Positions 18,719 to 31,200 of a stretch of 64,000 nucleotides of DNA are shown here, piece by piece; the stretch's first letter is position 1, and each line of letters begins with the position of its first letter. This DNA is from Panaeolus papilionaceus (taxonomy: Eukaryota > Basidiomycota > Agaricomycetes > Agaricales). The position numbers and the translations under genes are program-made. Location of the stretch: positions 992,001-1,056,000 of the forward strand of contig JADNRZ010000007.1 of assembly GCA_015501605.1 (NCBI GenBank), in the 5' to 3' direction. The notes beneath the pieces are model-generated. The model saw only the letters and a program-made list of their open reading frames with translations. It searched no databases and had not been told where the DNA came from.

Positions 18719-21111
18719 ATGGAGATTCTGAATCGCGCGACCACCTCCAGTCCGGTTGCTGGAGGAGGTTTGGCGCTGATCGTCTCATTTCTCGTGTGGA
18801 AACTGTATGGAAAGCTATTCTCTAGACAGTCGATTCTTCATCTGCTTCCTGGCCCCAAACCAGATTCTTGGATTGCTGGTCAGTAAATGCACCATTTTTA
18901 TGAACATGACGTCACTTAATCGCTTGTGTTTCGAAGGTTCGTTGCCAAAACTCTTTGCTCCTGAAGGATGGGAGTATAATATACAACTCGGTCGAGAATG
19001 TTCGTGTTTATATCCCTAATCCCCATGCATGAACTCACGGCACTAACGTGGTTTAATCTTAGACGGGAGAGTAATGTCATTACAGGCGTTGTTTGGAAGC
19101 CGCATTCTTTATACATCGGACCCGTTGGCAATGCATTATATATTTGTTAAGGTAAAATTTCTCCGAAGAACGAAGTTTGAGTTAATAGGCTCATTGTGTA
19201 ATCAGGAGCAGGACAATTATGAAGAGACGGAACACCTTATATCGTGAGGCTAACTTGCCCATCGGTGGCTTCTCGCTAACCTCTAGCGCTCAGCATAAGT
19301 CAGATGATGTTTGGTCCAGGTATTTTGTCTACCGTAGGAGAACAACATCGAAAGCAGCGCAAGCTTTTGAATCCTGTGTTCTCTATCAAACACTTGCGAA
19401 CTTTGAGTGAGTAGTGGGGCATTTATTTCATGCTATCAGGATGATCGCTAACCTGGATATTCTCTTTAGCGCCCGCGATCTACTCTGTGGCCCAACGCGT
19501 GAGTAAATATATATGGAAAACGAGGACCACAAGAATTGACACTGTTATTGGCAGCTTGAGAAGCTATTTTTGGAAAAGACAGCTTCAGGCCCGCAAGAGG
19601 TAGGCTACATTTGACCGCATGCCTTCATTGTGTACGAGTTAATCGGACTTGGCCAGATCGACATACTGACTTGGATGACCCGTACATCGCTGGAGGTCAT
19701 CGGCCAGAGCGGATTCGGATACTCGTTCGAACCGCTAACCGAGGGAGGGAAGTCTCATCCCTATAGCACCTGCGTTAAGGAGATTATTCCGATGACAATG
19801 AGGCCAGGTGTCCTCCTTGCTCGTCTCGTTTGTCTGCCCACTATCATCAAACTTGGTCTTCCTCGCTTCTGGGAAATGCTCATCAGCTTGGTCCCTTGGA
19901 AATCTCTACAAGAGATCCGAGATACTTGTAACCTGATGCACCGCACCGCATCCGAAATCTACGAGTGGAAGAAGGAGACCTTGCATGTCGACGACACGGA
20001 AGGTGGGAATGATGTTTTGAGTATTCTCAGTGAGTCGACTCGGAGGTGGTCATTTCTGCTGGGCACGGTATCGATCCTTTATTTCAGTGCGGGAGAATAT
20101 GAAAGAGAAAGCCGAGGATGCAATGAGTGAAAAGGAAGTCTTGGCTCAAATATCGTGCGTGTATAAAGCCCTAACCACGATCACAACATGGTTCGAATAC
20201 AGCTAACTTGCTATCAGATCAATTGCTTTCGCCGCTACCGAGACAACCTCAGGGACCCTAAGTAGGATTCTTCACCTCCTGACTCTGAACCCCAATGTTC
20301 AAGAGACACTTCGAAATGAAATTATCGCCGCCAATGAAGGAAATGACGGGCCGCTCGACTACGACACCCTTTCGGCGCTTCCCTACCTTGACGCTGTCTG
20401 TCGCGAGACACTTCGGATGTACCCTCCTTTAATAGCTACGATGAGACAGTTCGTGAAGCTATTTCTCGTGTTTTTCGTAACTTATCTTCTCACAACCCAA
20501 CCAGCGTTCTTCAGGACACCGTTCTTCCCCTCTCCCAACCCATCAAAACCAAAGATGGAAAACTCATCTCAGAGATCCCTCTCTCAAAAGGTAACGACGT
20601 CCTGGTTCTGCTCATTAACTGCAACTGTGATAGGACGCTCTGGGGACCTGACGCTGAAGAGTGGAAGCCTGAACGCTGGCTTTCTCCATTGCCCGCTGAG
20701 CTGATCGAGGCAAAAATACCTGGGATATACTCTCATTTGTGAGTAGAGTCGATCTAGAAATCCGGGGACTACAACTGACCCTTGTTAGAATGTCCTTCCT
20801 TGGGGGTGCTCGAAGCTGCATGTAGGTCTTCGCAATCGAAACTCTGACGAAAATATTGACGTATACCTCGACAACAGTGGTGTTAAATTTGCGCAAATCG
20901 AAATCAGTGAGTTCCAACACTGCGTTTTCTCGAAAGCTAAAAGCTAACAAAGATTGCAGAGGTCATACTCGCCATTCTGCTCCAGAAATTCAAGTTCTCC
21001 CTCTCAGACAAGGAGATAAAGTGGCAAGTGACTGCGATGGCCTCCCCAGTGGTCGTTGGTGACGAATCACATCCACGGCTCCCGCTTATGGTGGCTAGGA
21101 TAAGCACTTGA
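18719..21111 (+). CDS. Cytochrome P450 monooxygenase, copy 2 of a tandem pair
   Basis: Fourteen exons give 551 residues: 18719-18878, 18937-18999, 19063-19151, 19206-19243, 19294-19406, 19470-19498, 19555-19599, 19657-20029, 20088-20154, 20218-20448, 20505-20738, 20789-20821, 20878-20906, 20960-21111. Membrane anchor, PGPKPDSW hinge, I-helix FAATETTSG, K-helix ETLR, WKPERW and heme loop FLGGARSCIG are all present. Eleven of its exons have exactly the length of the counterpart in copy 1. The intron that splits copy 1 after 3013 is missing here, and all introns here start with GT. The roughly 150 bp upstream can be aligned to the copy 1 promoter. Both copies should be active microsomal oxygenases; substrates unknown. 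Confidence 0.94.
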
Positions 21112-21341
21112 ACTACTACATACAAAGTTCCTCCGGTGACCTTTGCATGTCACTGTACCAAAAAAATCCACGTTCATTATATAATCCAAGAGAGAAAACA
21201 GCAAGCACATAATAAAGTAATGTGGTGTGCACTGAACAAAAAGGGGTCAAGCAAGGAGATTGGATAGATGAAACTATAACCGTCCCATATAGCGTGTAAG
21301 ATGCAGTCCACATAATCCAATTGTCGAAAGGCTTTCCGACC

Positions 21342-23915
21342 TTAGGGCCTGGAAGCGAGAGCAGGCGAGGACAAAGGTTGCTGTTCATTCAGCACATCTT
21401 GCACGATCTGCTCCTGTTGAGCTAGCCATGCACCAAAAGCAGGTGACTTAAGCCACCTATTAACGGGTAAAAAAGGAAGGTCAGAGCCGCATAGAAAGAA
21501 AGACTGCATCCAAACACACCTCTCATAAAATTCAGTTCTCTTATTTGTCGATTTAAAAGGTAAAAGACTGCCATTTGTCTTGAGCGATGCCAAAAAGTTG
21601 GCGTTGTTGAAAGGCTTCAGTCTCAGTCCGCTCCGCGACGAGAATGAAGCGCTGGATGGTATCGGCGGTGTGCTTGAGTTCAAGTTTGGATGCCCGTTGC
21701 TCCTCATCGATGTCGAAGGTGACAATGCAGGCGATGCTGATGCACTATTTGGCAAAAGGGGTGAATTAGGGAACCCCATTGATTTTTTGGCATGCAGGAC
21801 TTCGTTGGGCTTAGGGATGAGCGTGTTTAGATATCTTGCCAGTGGGGTAAGAAGTTGTGTTGATCTGGAGCAGAAGTGTCGCCGTAGGGCGATAGATGCG
21901 TCGATACCTAAATCCACGTTAAGCACGGCTTTCAAAGTTGACTCCGTAAGCAGATAAAAAAAACACACGAGACTTCGTATCCCCTCGTAAACATGCTTGC
22001 TCCAGTTGCTTGAGCAGCGTCCTATCCTTTGATATGTACCGCTTATGCGTTCTAGTCTTCCAGCCAGGTGCTGGACCAGCGGGTGCCCCTAACGAAGGAC
22101 TCTTCTGTCTGGGACTGTTGGTGTGTCTGAAAAGCATGTGAGAGGTGGATTTAAGTTAGGTCTGGGGGGTGCTTACAATACTCGCCGTCCAAGGCTCAAT
22201 ACATGTGGCCAATGAATACATGACTTTTCGAAAAACGGGTTGGTGACACCAAGGAGAAGACCGGCCTTGGGAGGGAGCTTGTTGACAAGCTGAGCATGTT
22301 CGCCATCTTGCATAGTAAAATAAGGGCGAATATCTCCCGCTAGGGGTATCTAGAAAGAGTCATTAAAGCTGCTCTTATATGAAAACAAAATTGGGGTACT
22401 CGCTGGTCTAAGAAGATCACGAAGCCACCATATTGCCTGACTGGTTTGTGCAGGAGAAGTTCCGAAGACGAGGATCGGTTCGCAGAGCACAAGACATTCC
22501 CAGATCGACCACAGATTCCCTAGTGCAGCTTCAAAGAGGAGGATAGGTGGAGGTTGAAAAGGGGGAGTGGCAGCCAAAATCTGTTTCAACATGTTGAGTT
22601 TAAAATTCAAGCGAATGATCAAGAGAATACCATACATGGAACTTGGGGTCGTATTTCTCGTTGAAGGACGACGTTTCAGTGTGCTGTTGAGCATCAGCAG
22701 AAAGGGGAAATTCGACGTGAAGCACTGTTCCAAGGAAACCTAGTTCAATAGTTTGTCCTGGATTGGGATCTGACCTGTTCTTTGTACAGTGAGCTTCTTG
22801 TCAGTTGGACCAAGGGGATAAAGCAGGGACTGGAACAAAGGTAAAGGCATACCAGGTGGCGATGTTATGACAGGCTGCTTCTAGCATGGGGGTTCCATGT
22901 TGCTCGAATAATGGACCGAAGATGTCGATGAGGGAATTAAAGAGCGCAGGAAATGGATGTTGGGTTAGGAGAACGACCGAGCACTGTTTTAGAGGTTTAT
23001 TATTTAGGATGCTCTTTTGTCGTGTTCAAGGCTTACTTGATGATAGCCTCTCTTGGATAGAGCATCTCTTCGTTGCATGAAATGCGAGAACCCATAAATG
23101 AATCCATCGACCGTTTCTGGTTTGTCTTCTCCCTGAGGACGAGGTTGCTCTCGAATGCGAAATGAGTGTGTTTGGGAACCCTGGTCGAACTGCATTGAAT
23201 CAGGAAAGGCAGAAAAGGCTCTACAAGGAGTAAGTTTTCGCCTTGAAGGAAACTGGAAGTAACTTACATGCTCTCCGACTCCGAAGGAAGGAGGTCAAGA
23301 GGTGGGTATATACCATCGAGCACAGGGCCATCATCGAGATCAAATTCCACTAATATCAACATTAACATCACTGCCTCGAGCTAATGTCCATATCAATTCA
23401 CCTACGACCATTGCTAGAATCCAGCGACGCATCTTAGATACGACGATAGGATCAACAGCTAGTTCTGCAATCTCCTGCCGTGTTTTCCTTGGCGTTTTGA
23501 CCGCTCCGGTATCCTTTTCAGCAGAGAAGTTGTAGGGAAGTGTGTACGACCTAGAGTTCAGTCTCGGTCTTGAAGAAGGTGATTGTTTTGTGGATAGAGA
23601 GGGTGATGAAGGGGACTGCAAGCCTTGGATGATAGAAAACGACTTCTCCTTCTTCGGTGTGGTTGCACTTTCAGCGCCTGGCGTAGTCCCCGTTCCACTG
23701 AGCGGTATTGTCGAGGAATCTAGTGGCCCCCATTGGCTTTCATCGTCCGTCCATGCATGCCTCGGTGATCCAGTTGCGATCGAGCTGTTAATGGTCGTCG
23801 AACTGGCGAACGACGATGTCGAAGCTAGTGCTCTGTGATATGGGCTGAGGTCTCCGATGTCCTCCTCATCTACTGAGCTATCCAAGTTCAACGACGATGG
23901 CACATTCTGAGGCAT
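21342..23915 (-). CDS. DENND6-like Rab guanine-nucleotide exchange factor
   Basis: A multi-exon gene from an ATG at 23915 to TAA at 21342. The first 170 residues are Ser/Thr-rich and disordered. After the first intron (23350-23401) the DENN module begins (VEFDLDDGPVLDGIYPPLDL, FPDS, FRIREQ, DGFIYGFSHF, KRGYHQ). This follows the human DENND6/FAM116 pattern closely. The central DENN part (FEAALGNLWSIWECLVLCEP, FGTSPAQTSQAIWWLRDLL) and LLGVTNPFFEK-type segment are recognisable. The C-terminus carries a Ser/Pro insert (around 21620-21800). DENND6 proteins activate Rab14-type GTPases in endosomal recycling; a similar membrane-traffic role is likely here. Internal exon borders were only partly traced. 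Confidence 0.85.
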
Positions 23916-24926
23916 CGTTGACCCTGGAAATGAAGGGGCAGGAGGCGATAGAACGAGGTTTGGTTGTGGTGGAACAGCGCCAAGTTCATATTGTCATGCC
24001 ATCACTACCTACAGTGCCAAGCCCAAACCGGCACCAATGGTGATCATCAGCCCCTATTTATTATTCAAGGAAATATTCAACGAGGAGAATTTGGAATCTA
24101 TAAATTGTCTATGAATATCCACGACACTTAGTCTTACATTGCATATAGTACATGGTACTGGTAACTGTATATAAACTTAGGCGAGAACATTCTGCCATAA
24201 AGCAGCCTAAAAGTCTCAGTGTACTCCAAAATAACCTTTCAAAAGTTTGCTGATTCCACCCCTTCAGACAAACGACGAGAACAGGGTACGACCGTCGACC
24301 ACTCACTTGACAACTATAATCTCCTGGGGAATATAATCAGCCGTTATAACAGCCTCGCTAAGGGCCTGGGTAATAGAATCTTATAAAAAACTGCGTGAGT
24401 ACCAATCATGGTGATGACAGGAATCGTCATGCGAGGTTTGTCAAAACCATTCAGTTCATGCGCCCTGTTGAGAACAGCAAAAGGTGTTGCCATCTGCAAT
24501 ATTGCGGAAGTGAGACCTCTACATTCAAGAGTTCAAGACAGAGGCTTTGATAGCCAACTTGAAAAAACCTCCTCAGCAGGCTTCTGAAACTTGGCAGCGT
24601 AGGAAATAAAACTAAGATCATAGCGAGTCCACTTACTACTAGATTTCGGAGAACGAAGTAAATGAGCTATTGAAATCTGAGATGTTCGTTGGAATATACT
24701 GGCGTTTCGAGGTTATGAAGGAGGTCGTAGCCACGAAGATGAGCGCGTGGTTATGTCACTAAGCCTGTAGTGCCAAGATAAGAGGTTTCTTGTCATCAGC
24801 CATCATCATCAGCCCCTGTTTATTCAAGTTTTTCAGTAGACCTTTGGTTTTATTCTAACCACCACCTTTGATGTTCTGCGCGACGAGGGAAACTTGATAG
24901 AAGATTCCTGGGTCTATAAATTTAAA
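23916..24926. other. Divergent intergenic region with a repeated promoter-like block
   Basis: About 1 kb between the DENND6-like gene (minus) and the NMNAT-like gene (plus). No coding sequence could be supported. Two stretches, about 24009-24110 and 24765-24920, share AGTGCCAAG, ATCATCAGCCCCT and a TCTATAAATT box in the same order. This suggests a duplicated promoter block or a small segmental duplication; the match is patchy. Confidence 0.35.
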
Positions 24927-26018
24927 ATGGACGAGGATTTAGAACAAGTTACCACGACGTCGACCAATTTGGTGGATCAGTCACTGCAAATCCGCACCAA
25001 TTCCTCTGCACCTTCCTCTACATCAGCCAACAACATGCACTCGCCTCTTCGCATAACAGCAGCACCTCTATTGCAGAGGCTTCAACAAGGTCTTGCTAGA
25101 CCACCTATAGAACTTGTACAAGCACCAAACCATCGGTGGCCATTTCATGCCACTTCGAGTCGGAAACCACTTCGGATCGCAATACTCGACTCCTCATTCA
25201 ATCCACCTACGCTTGCCCATATGGCTCTCGCTAATGCCGCGAGACCTACGTTCAACAAATCTAAACCAAGTCATGAGGCAGCAGAAGAGGACTATGATGC
25301 AAAACTGCTTTTGCTATCGGTAAAAAATGCTGACAAGACTCTCAAACCGGGAGATGCAACCTACATCCAACGACTGGAAATGATGGAAATGCTGGGGAAG
25401 CAAATTAGATATTACCCTTCAGCTGCTCCCTCATCACCCGATGAACCTAATGTCGCCATAGCCATCATTGACGAACCTACCTTTATTGGAAAATCGCAGG
25501 TTCTATTAGACTTTCTCCGGCGCCGGTTTCGAATATTAGCTACAAGCTCAGACGACGGGCTTCCGACATCGGAACTTCCAGAAATTGAATTGACGTTCCT
25601 TGTGGGTAAGGACACCCTGGAACGCCTCTTTGCACCTCGTTATTATGCCTCCGAGTCCTTCATGGTCGCTTCACTGCGCAAGTTCATGGCACCGGCCCCT
25701 CATGGTGACAACTCGCGTGTTGTCTGCGCCCACAGGGTATCTGCATCCACCATAATCAATCCGCTAGCCGCAGAGGCAGAGGAGGCGCAAGCACGACGTG
25801 CGATGGACCTTGCCCAGGAGTTTGTGGACAATGGGCGGATAGCAATGATCGAAATAGGCGACAAGCTCAGCCGCTATAGCTCCAGCGCCGTGCGTGGCTC
25901 TATTCACGCAATGGGCCTGGAGGGCAGAGAAGGGAAGGAGCTTGCCTGGAAAGGTCTTGTGTCAAAAGATGTTGCCCAGTACATCACTGATAGTCGGTTA
26001 TATGTCAGCAACCTTTGA
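24927..26018 (+). CDS. Nucleotidylyltransferase of the NMNAT/POF1 type
   Basis: An intronless gene of 363 residues. I start at the ATG at 24927; the in-frame TTG upstream is unlikely. The Rossmann-type nucleotidyltransferase signature is clear: ILDSSFNPPTLAHMAL (the GxFNPxTxxH ATP-binding motif, with SSFNPPTLAH here) near residue 80, and a C-terminal YSSSAVRGSI matching the (I/Y)SSTxxR motif. FLVGKDTLERLF sits where these enzymes bind the nucleotide. The family transfers AMP to nicotinamide mononucleotide to make NAD; fungal POF1-like members are divergent and may act on other substrates. A 70-residue Ser/Thr-rich leader precedes the domain. Confidence 0.85.
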   Translation: MDEDLEQVTTTSTNLVDQSLQIRTNSSAPSSTSANNMHSPLRITAAPLLQRLQQGLARPPIELVQAPNHRWPFHATSSRKPLRIAILDSSFNPPTLAHMALANAARPTFNKSKPSHEAAEEDYDAKLLLLSVKNADKTLKPGDATYIQRLEMMEMLGKQIRYYPSAAPSSPDEPNVAIAIIDEPTFIGKSQVLLDFLRRRFRILATSSDDGLPTSELPEIELTFLVGKDTLERLFAPRYYASESFMVASLRKFMAPAPHGDNSRVVCAHRVSASTIINPLAAEAEEAQARRAMDLAQEFVDNGRIAMIEIGDKLSRYSSSAVRGSIHAMGLEGREGKELAWKGLVSKDVAQYITDSRLYVSNL

Positions 26019-26572
26019 GTGACTAGCCATTCCACCGTCTTCACGTCCTCCCCTTTTTTCCACATTTCTTGGTGGGGCCTAATCATGATTAGGCCAGACC
26101 CACCTTTATCATGCAACCAGGCCCAAGAAAAAGTGATCACCACAACAAACTCCATCATCTCAAATATCAGAGATGCGAGCATCAGCTCTCCCAAGACGCT
26201 GTTGCAGGTAGATCAACGGGTCGTTGTCCAACGAAAATCTACAAGCTTCTCTGGATCTCAGTTCGCCATGATCGACAAAAAATGACACGTAGGAAGAGGA
26301 CAACATAAGGCTAGGGATAGTTACTCTGGCAAATTCCCCATATTTCGCATAATTTTGTAGATAGCAGGACGTATCTACATCTCTGACTCTGTAATTTATT
26401 ATTGACATCACACTGACTCTGTGCCTGACTGTCAACAGTCAAATGTATAACTGCGCCAGGGCCGCAAGGGACTTTCACCATGTAACTTAAGTTAACCCCA
26501 ACTCCTCGTCTTCCTCGAGCGCAGGAGTCTCTTATACAGCACGATCTTTCACGATATAATTTATGTGAGCAG

Positions 26573-28228
26573 ATGCCACTGCTACACCTTGCCCTACGCA
26601 CGCTTCAAGACGTCTCCGCAACACCGATCAATAATGACTTTCTACCATCAACCGTCATCTACAATGCGTTCAACAGTACAAATAACTTTGAAGCTGCCTC
26701 GTCGTGTCCGAGCGAGCAAAGAACCGTCTGGGGAATCACTTGGAGCTGCTTAGCGACGATATTTGCTTGCACATGGCTTGCAATTCATCCCAATTTACCA
26801 CCAGACAATAAGTGGTGGACGACGCTTAGACGAAGGCTTATCCTCTGGATGTACGCTCTCATAGCTCCTGAGACGATTGTGTTCTGGGCTATGAGGCAAT
26901 GGTATGCTGCTGGGGCATACGCAGAGAAATATCAACGTATGTAACATCCAACTTTAAAGGCGCTACGTGCAGAAAATGACCTTTTTCTTTTTTTGACTTG
27001 TCACAACCTTCTCAATATAGCACGAGGCTGGACTCGCACTCACGGATTCTTCCTCCAAATGGGTGGATTCATCATATACGATGACCTGGCTGAGACCAAA
27101 GGTGCTCCCAGAACGGTGTCTCCACCCGAATTCAACGAATTGGTGGAAAAGAAGTTGATTGTGTTTCCAACCATCACAGAGGATGAAATTCAGGACCGAA
27201 GCAAAGGCGACCTTCTAGCCAAAGGGATCGTCGCGGTGCAGACTTTATGGTTTATCTTGCAGTGCGTTGCGAGAAGGCAACAGGGGTTACCTATCACAGA
27301 GCTGGAGGTGGTGACGCTTGCCTTGGCTGCCCTCAACGCTGTTATGTATTTCCTGTGGTGGCATAAACCACTAGACGTCAAGTGTCCAGTTACGCTGGTG
27401 GCCATTCCATTTTTCTCGGATGACGATGCGTCGCACACTGGACACCCAGTGGTCGTGGATTCTTCCCCGTCAACCCCAATGGATGTTCCCCGTCCTTCAG
27501 TCACGTTGGTCGGACGTATCAGAAAGTGGTTCGCAGACACATGCACGCTCTCTAACATCTTGAAACTCATCAAACAGGCTCTCACCGTACTCGTCTTGAT
27601 ACCTGTCAGCCTTCTCGTCCTCTTCCTGTTTGCATTGTTTCCTCTCAACGCCATGACTGGAAACGTCGACAACTCCCTCTCCGCCCAGTATGCTCGATTC
27701 CCCAGCACAGATACACCCTTGTTCTATGCTCCGAGAATATCAAGGAAGAAAACAATGTTTGCGTTTGCCTTTGTTGTTGCAGCGGGGTTTGGAGCTATCC
27801 ACTGTGTAGCATGGAATTTCACCTTCGTTACTCCCGTGGAAAAACTCCTGTGGAGGATTTCGTCAATGTCGATTACGGTCCTTCCCCTTACGTATCTATG
27901 CCTTAGCACCCTAGAATGGGCATCTGAAGCAGGAGTGTTCAGCATCGTGATTTTAACGAACATTTTACGACAGTTGAAGTCGTTGTATCGCTGGCCTACA
28001 TCCCAATTCGAATGGTTGCCGATATCCAACATCAAGATCCCGAAAATTATCATTAATGCATGGAATTACATCGAGGGTATGACTATCGTCCTGGGTTTTG
28101 CAGCAGGCGTAGCACTGTACATTATTGCACGTCTGTACATGGTTGTAGAAGCATTCCTATCTTTGAGGGATCTTCCACAAGCTGCACTTCAGGAAGTTGA
28201 GTGGACCAAGTACATCCCTCACATCTAG
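26573..28228 (+). CDS. Agaricomycete multi-pass membrane protein, function unknown
   Basis: Two exons, 26573-26936 and 27021-28228, with an 84-bp intron. The product is about 523 residues. Hydrophobic segments lie near the N-terminus (TWSCLATIFACTWLAI, LILWMYALIAPETIVF), in the middle (LTVLVLIPVSLLVLFLFALF, FAFAFVVAAGFGAIHCVAW) and near the C-terminus (IVLGFAAGVALYIIARLYMV). The pattern APETIVFWAMRQW ... RGWTRTHGFFLQMGGF is one I associate with a large family of agaricomycete membrane proteins of unknown role, usually multicopy. It lacks features of a Ste3 pheromone receptor. The start is the first good ATG; an upstream exon is possible. Confidence 0.72.
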
Positions 28229-31200
28229 GGTACGATCTTGTAGCTCGAGGTTTGTGGTATACGTCGCTTTGTTTACTCTTTTCTTCTTACTGATGGGTTA
28301 CTACTTTTCGTAGGTCAACCCACATTAATGAGATAACTCATTTTGCTTGGAGGTTGACTTTTTGGATTTCCAAGGCTGCATGTCCCCGATTTGGTATTTG
28401 ACGAGATTGGTGACCTTGCGTTCCACTCAAACCCCTCCTTTCTTCCCTCATCGTGTGAGGTCGATGACGTTGACGACATGCTCAAAGTTTATCTGTTTCC
28501 AGAATGATTTTTCCACAGCTTGGTCTCGTCTTCAGTGTCCTCAACGTCTCTTTCCTGGGAGTCTGCCTATCTACTTTGGAGCACAAGCTGATAGCTGCGA
28601 CGGAGGTAGAGTCGTGTTCAAGGTGTATGGGTTTTCACATCGAGATATGTTTTACAACCTCCAAATGTTCTCTCACCGACTACGCGTGCCAAGTTTCATA
28701 TTCAGGATTCATAGTGTCTGGAATACATTTCTACCTACATATTGGGTTATCGGTGCCCCAGCTTGTGGTCCTTCATGCTATAAACGATACGAGCTCAAGA
28801 ACTTACTGGCTGCGTTTCCTTTGACACTACTCAACAAGGAAATCACCGACCAAGAGTGCACCGATTTACAGCAGGTTATAAAGTGTTGCAGGTGGGTGCC
28901 CCCCTTCAGATTATTTGCGCAATCTAAATCTAAATAGTTCAAATAGTCGTGCATTGACTGCGATTTGGCGTCGCAAAAACCTCTGAACAGCTTTGAACCT
29001 TGTCTTTATAGACTTTATTTAGTGGGGCGCAAGTTTGTCTCCACCTTTTTGTTGATCCGGTGCTCGCTTTCGATGGGTAGATGTCAGATTACTTCTTGCA
29101 AAACAGAGGTGCCCTGATGCGTCGGAGACATGCCTAGCATGGTATGTTCGCCCCTTCAGCTGGTGTGGGCAATGCATGACGATCGTCTCATTTTACAGGG
29201 GACTATCAGTGAAAGCGCAGACAACGCTATCGTTCATGATCCCATTCATCTTCAAGATAAAGGCACGGAACGACAAATGTGCGCACGGTTTCTTTCGTCA
29301 TGTCACCAAAGCAGTCGCCCCCAACTTCATCGAGATAGACTTTATACTATCCATGTTCTGATCGAGTTTGAAACTGTATCTGTCATCTTCCTTTCACGCA
29401 TACTTTTCAAATCGTCATAACTGCCTAGATTCTCGTGTCTGTGGAGACGCGCAGGACCCTTTCCCAATCGTTTTAAGCTTTAAATTATCTCAATCCTGGG
29501 CGATAAACACATGGGTATGTCGTGCCAGTCCTGAAATATAAAACTATTCTCATACCTCTCTTATTCGTCGGCATTCAAAGCTGAAATTTTCCAAACCCTT
29601 TCCTGAAAGTTTTTGCCAAGACTATCTATGAAAAGCTTTTTCGACGCCTGGTGGCCCTACAAGTCAAATGTGTGGCCTAATGCAGCCGATGTGACGACTC
29701 GGAATGCATACAAATACTTTAACAGGGCTATTTTTACTTGCCTCTTTTTTTTTGTAGGCACAGAAGTTCTTGGCGTCGCAGCAGCACCAATGGGTCGAAC
29801 TTGCGACATGAATTTTACTATCCATTTCACGAGCTGAAAGCCCCACGAAAGTGTAAAGAGCAACAACGCAGGTGGAGATATTTCTACTGTCAATGAAACT
29901 ATAATCGCGTCTGATTCGGCCCTCTCCAGACCATCCCCAGCTTGCTCCCAATAATAATCATACCTCGACGAAAAACACACACTTTGTAAGGGGGTCGCTC
30001 CGAGTCTAGGATTATGTTACACACATCGAACTGGTGAGGCTTATCATTATCTGGACTGATCTGGTTTAACACAGGTTGATCGTCGTTTTTTAGCGAATTT
30101 CGTAAATGTATGTCATTCCAACGATGTTCAGCCTGGAGGGTTTGGTGTCGGTCAGGAAGAGGTAGCTATGGTACCTACCACACCTTGGACGGACTCCGCG
30201 GTGTTGTATAAATTTCTTTCAAAGAAAAAGATCATGAGCTGTCATATGTGATTATTTCCCTTCATGACTGCGTCTAGCGGAAGCGGATTCACTCAAGTTC
30301 AACCTCTGCTTGACGACTGGACATTGGAGGTGTGCTTTGTAAATTGTGACTGACAAAATTTCCGCTTTCCCTCGTCCCCTCCTCGACAATTCGCATATAT
30401 AAAACTTGCTTTATGATTCGTGCTTAATTATTAGGAGATTCACACGACAGAGTGGCTCAAGCCATGCACAAGCATGAACACGCAATAAAGAGGGCCAGGC
30501 TGCGGAACGGATGGCAATACCGATAGATCCTGAATTATTCAGGGTGATCATCAGGGTAGTCCTCACACAAATAGACATTGCTTGCAGCTCTTGGTTTTAG
30601 ATTTGAAGTTTGCCCGAGACGAAACTTCGCCAATAGACATATTGTCCCTTGATTGCGAGATCATGGTGACTGGTTTATGCGTGTGCGTTGGAAATCTTCT
30701 TGTCAAAGGATGGATTTGCTCACACGACTGGGTCTTCGGATGTCATCATCGTAGTGAGTTATGAAAAATTCACTTCCCGCGACTATGAGACTTGTCCAGC
30801 AAGTATCACCTGTTACTCTAATAGAGTTGTGGGTGCCAAGGTTTATTTCATCTAATCTCGGTGGTAAGCTGGATACCTCATGGTTTACGAATTTTAGCAA
30901 CCTGGACTTTGGCTGAACAACTCTTCAGCGTCCGTCGTCCTATCCTTTTCTTTCGCTTCGGTGTCCGTTGCCTTGTGTGAGGGGTGTCTCCGTGAGTAGA
31001 GTCGTCGATAAGTGTGATGATAGTGAGTGCTCACAATTGGTTAACGTCTTTCTATTTGACTAGCAAAGGGTGATTGTTGTAGGTTAATCGAGCACCACCA
31101 GTAGGAACACGGCAAATGCAACCATTGGTAATTGGCTAATAAGATGCATTGCTTCTGATGCCTGGTGAGCAGGGTCATGGCGGCGGCGACACAATTTTGC

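Noticed and set aside
21580..21957. 125-codon plus-strand frame inside the DENND6-like gene
   Set aside because: Antisense of the Ser/Pro-rich C-terminal exon of a recognised gene.
26573..28228. Possible Ste3 pheromone receptor, prompted by the pheromone gene
   Set aside because: The hydrophobic segments are unevenly spaced with large loops, and the sequence lacks the Ste3-type N-terminal pattern; it fits another agaricomycete membrane family.
28347..28937. 196-codon plus-strand frame
   Set aside because: No domain, no homologous pattern, stop-free length within chance for the region, no matching splice context.
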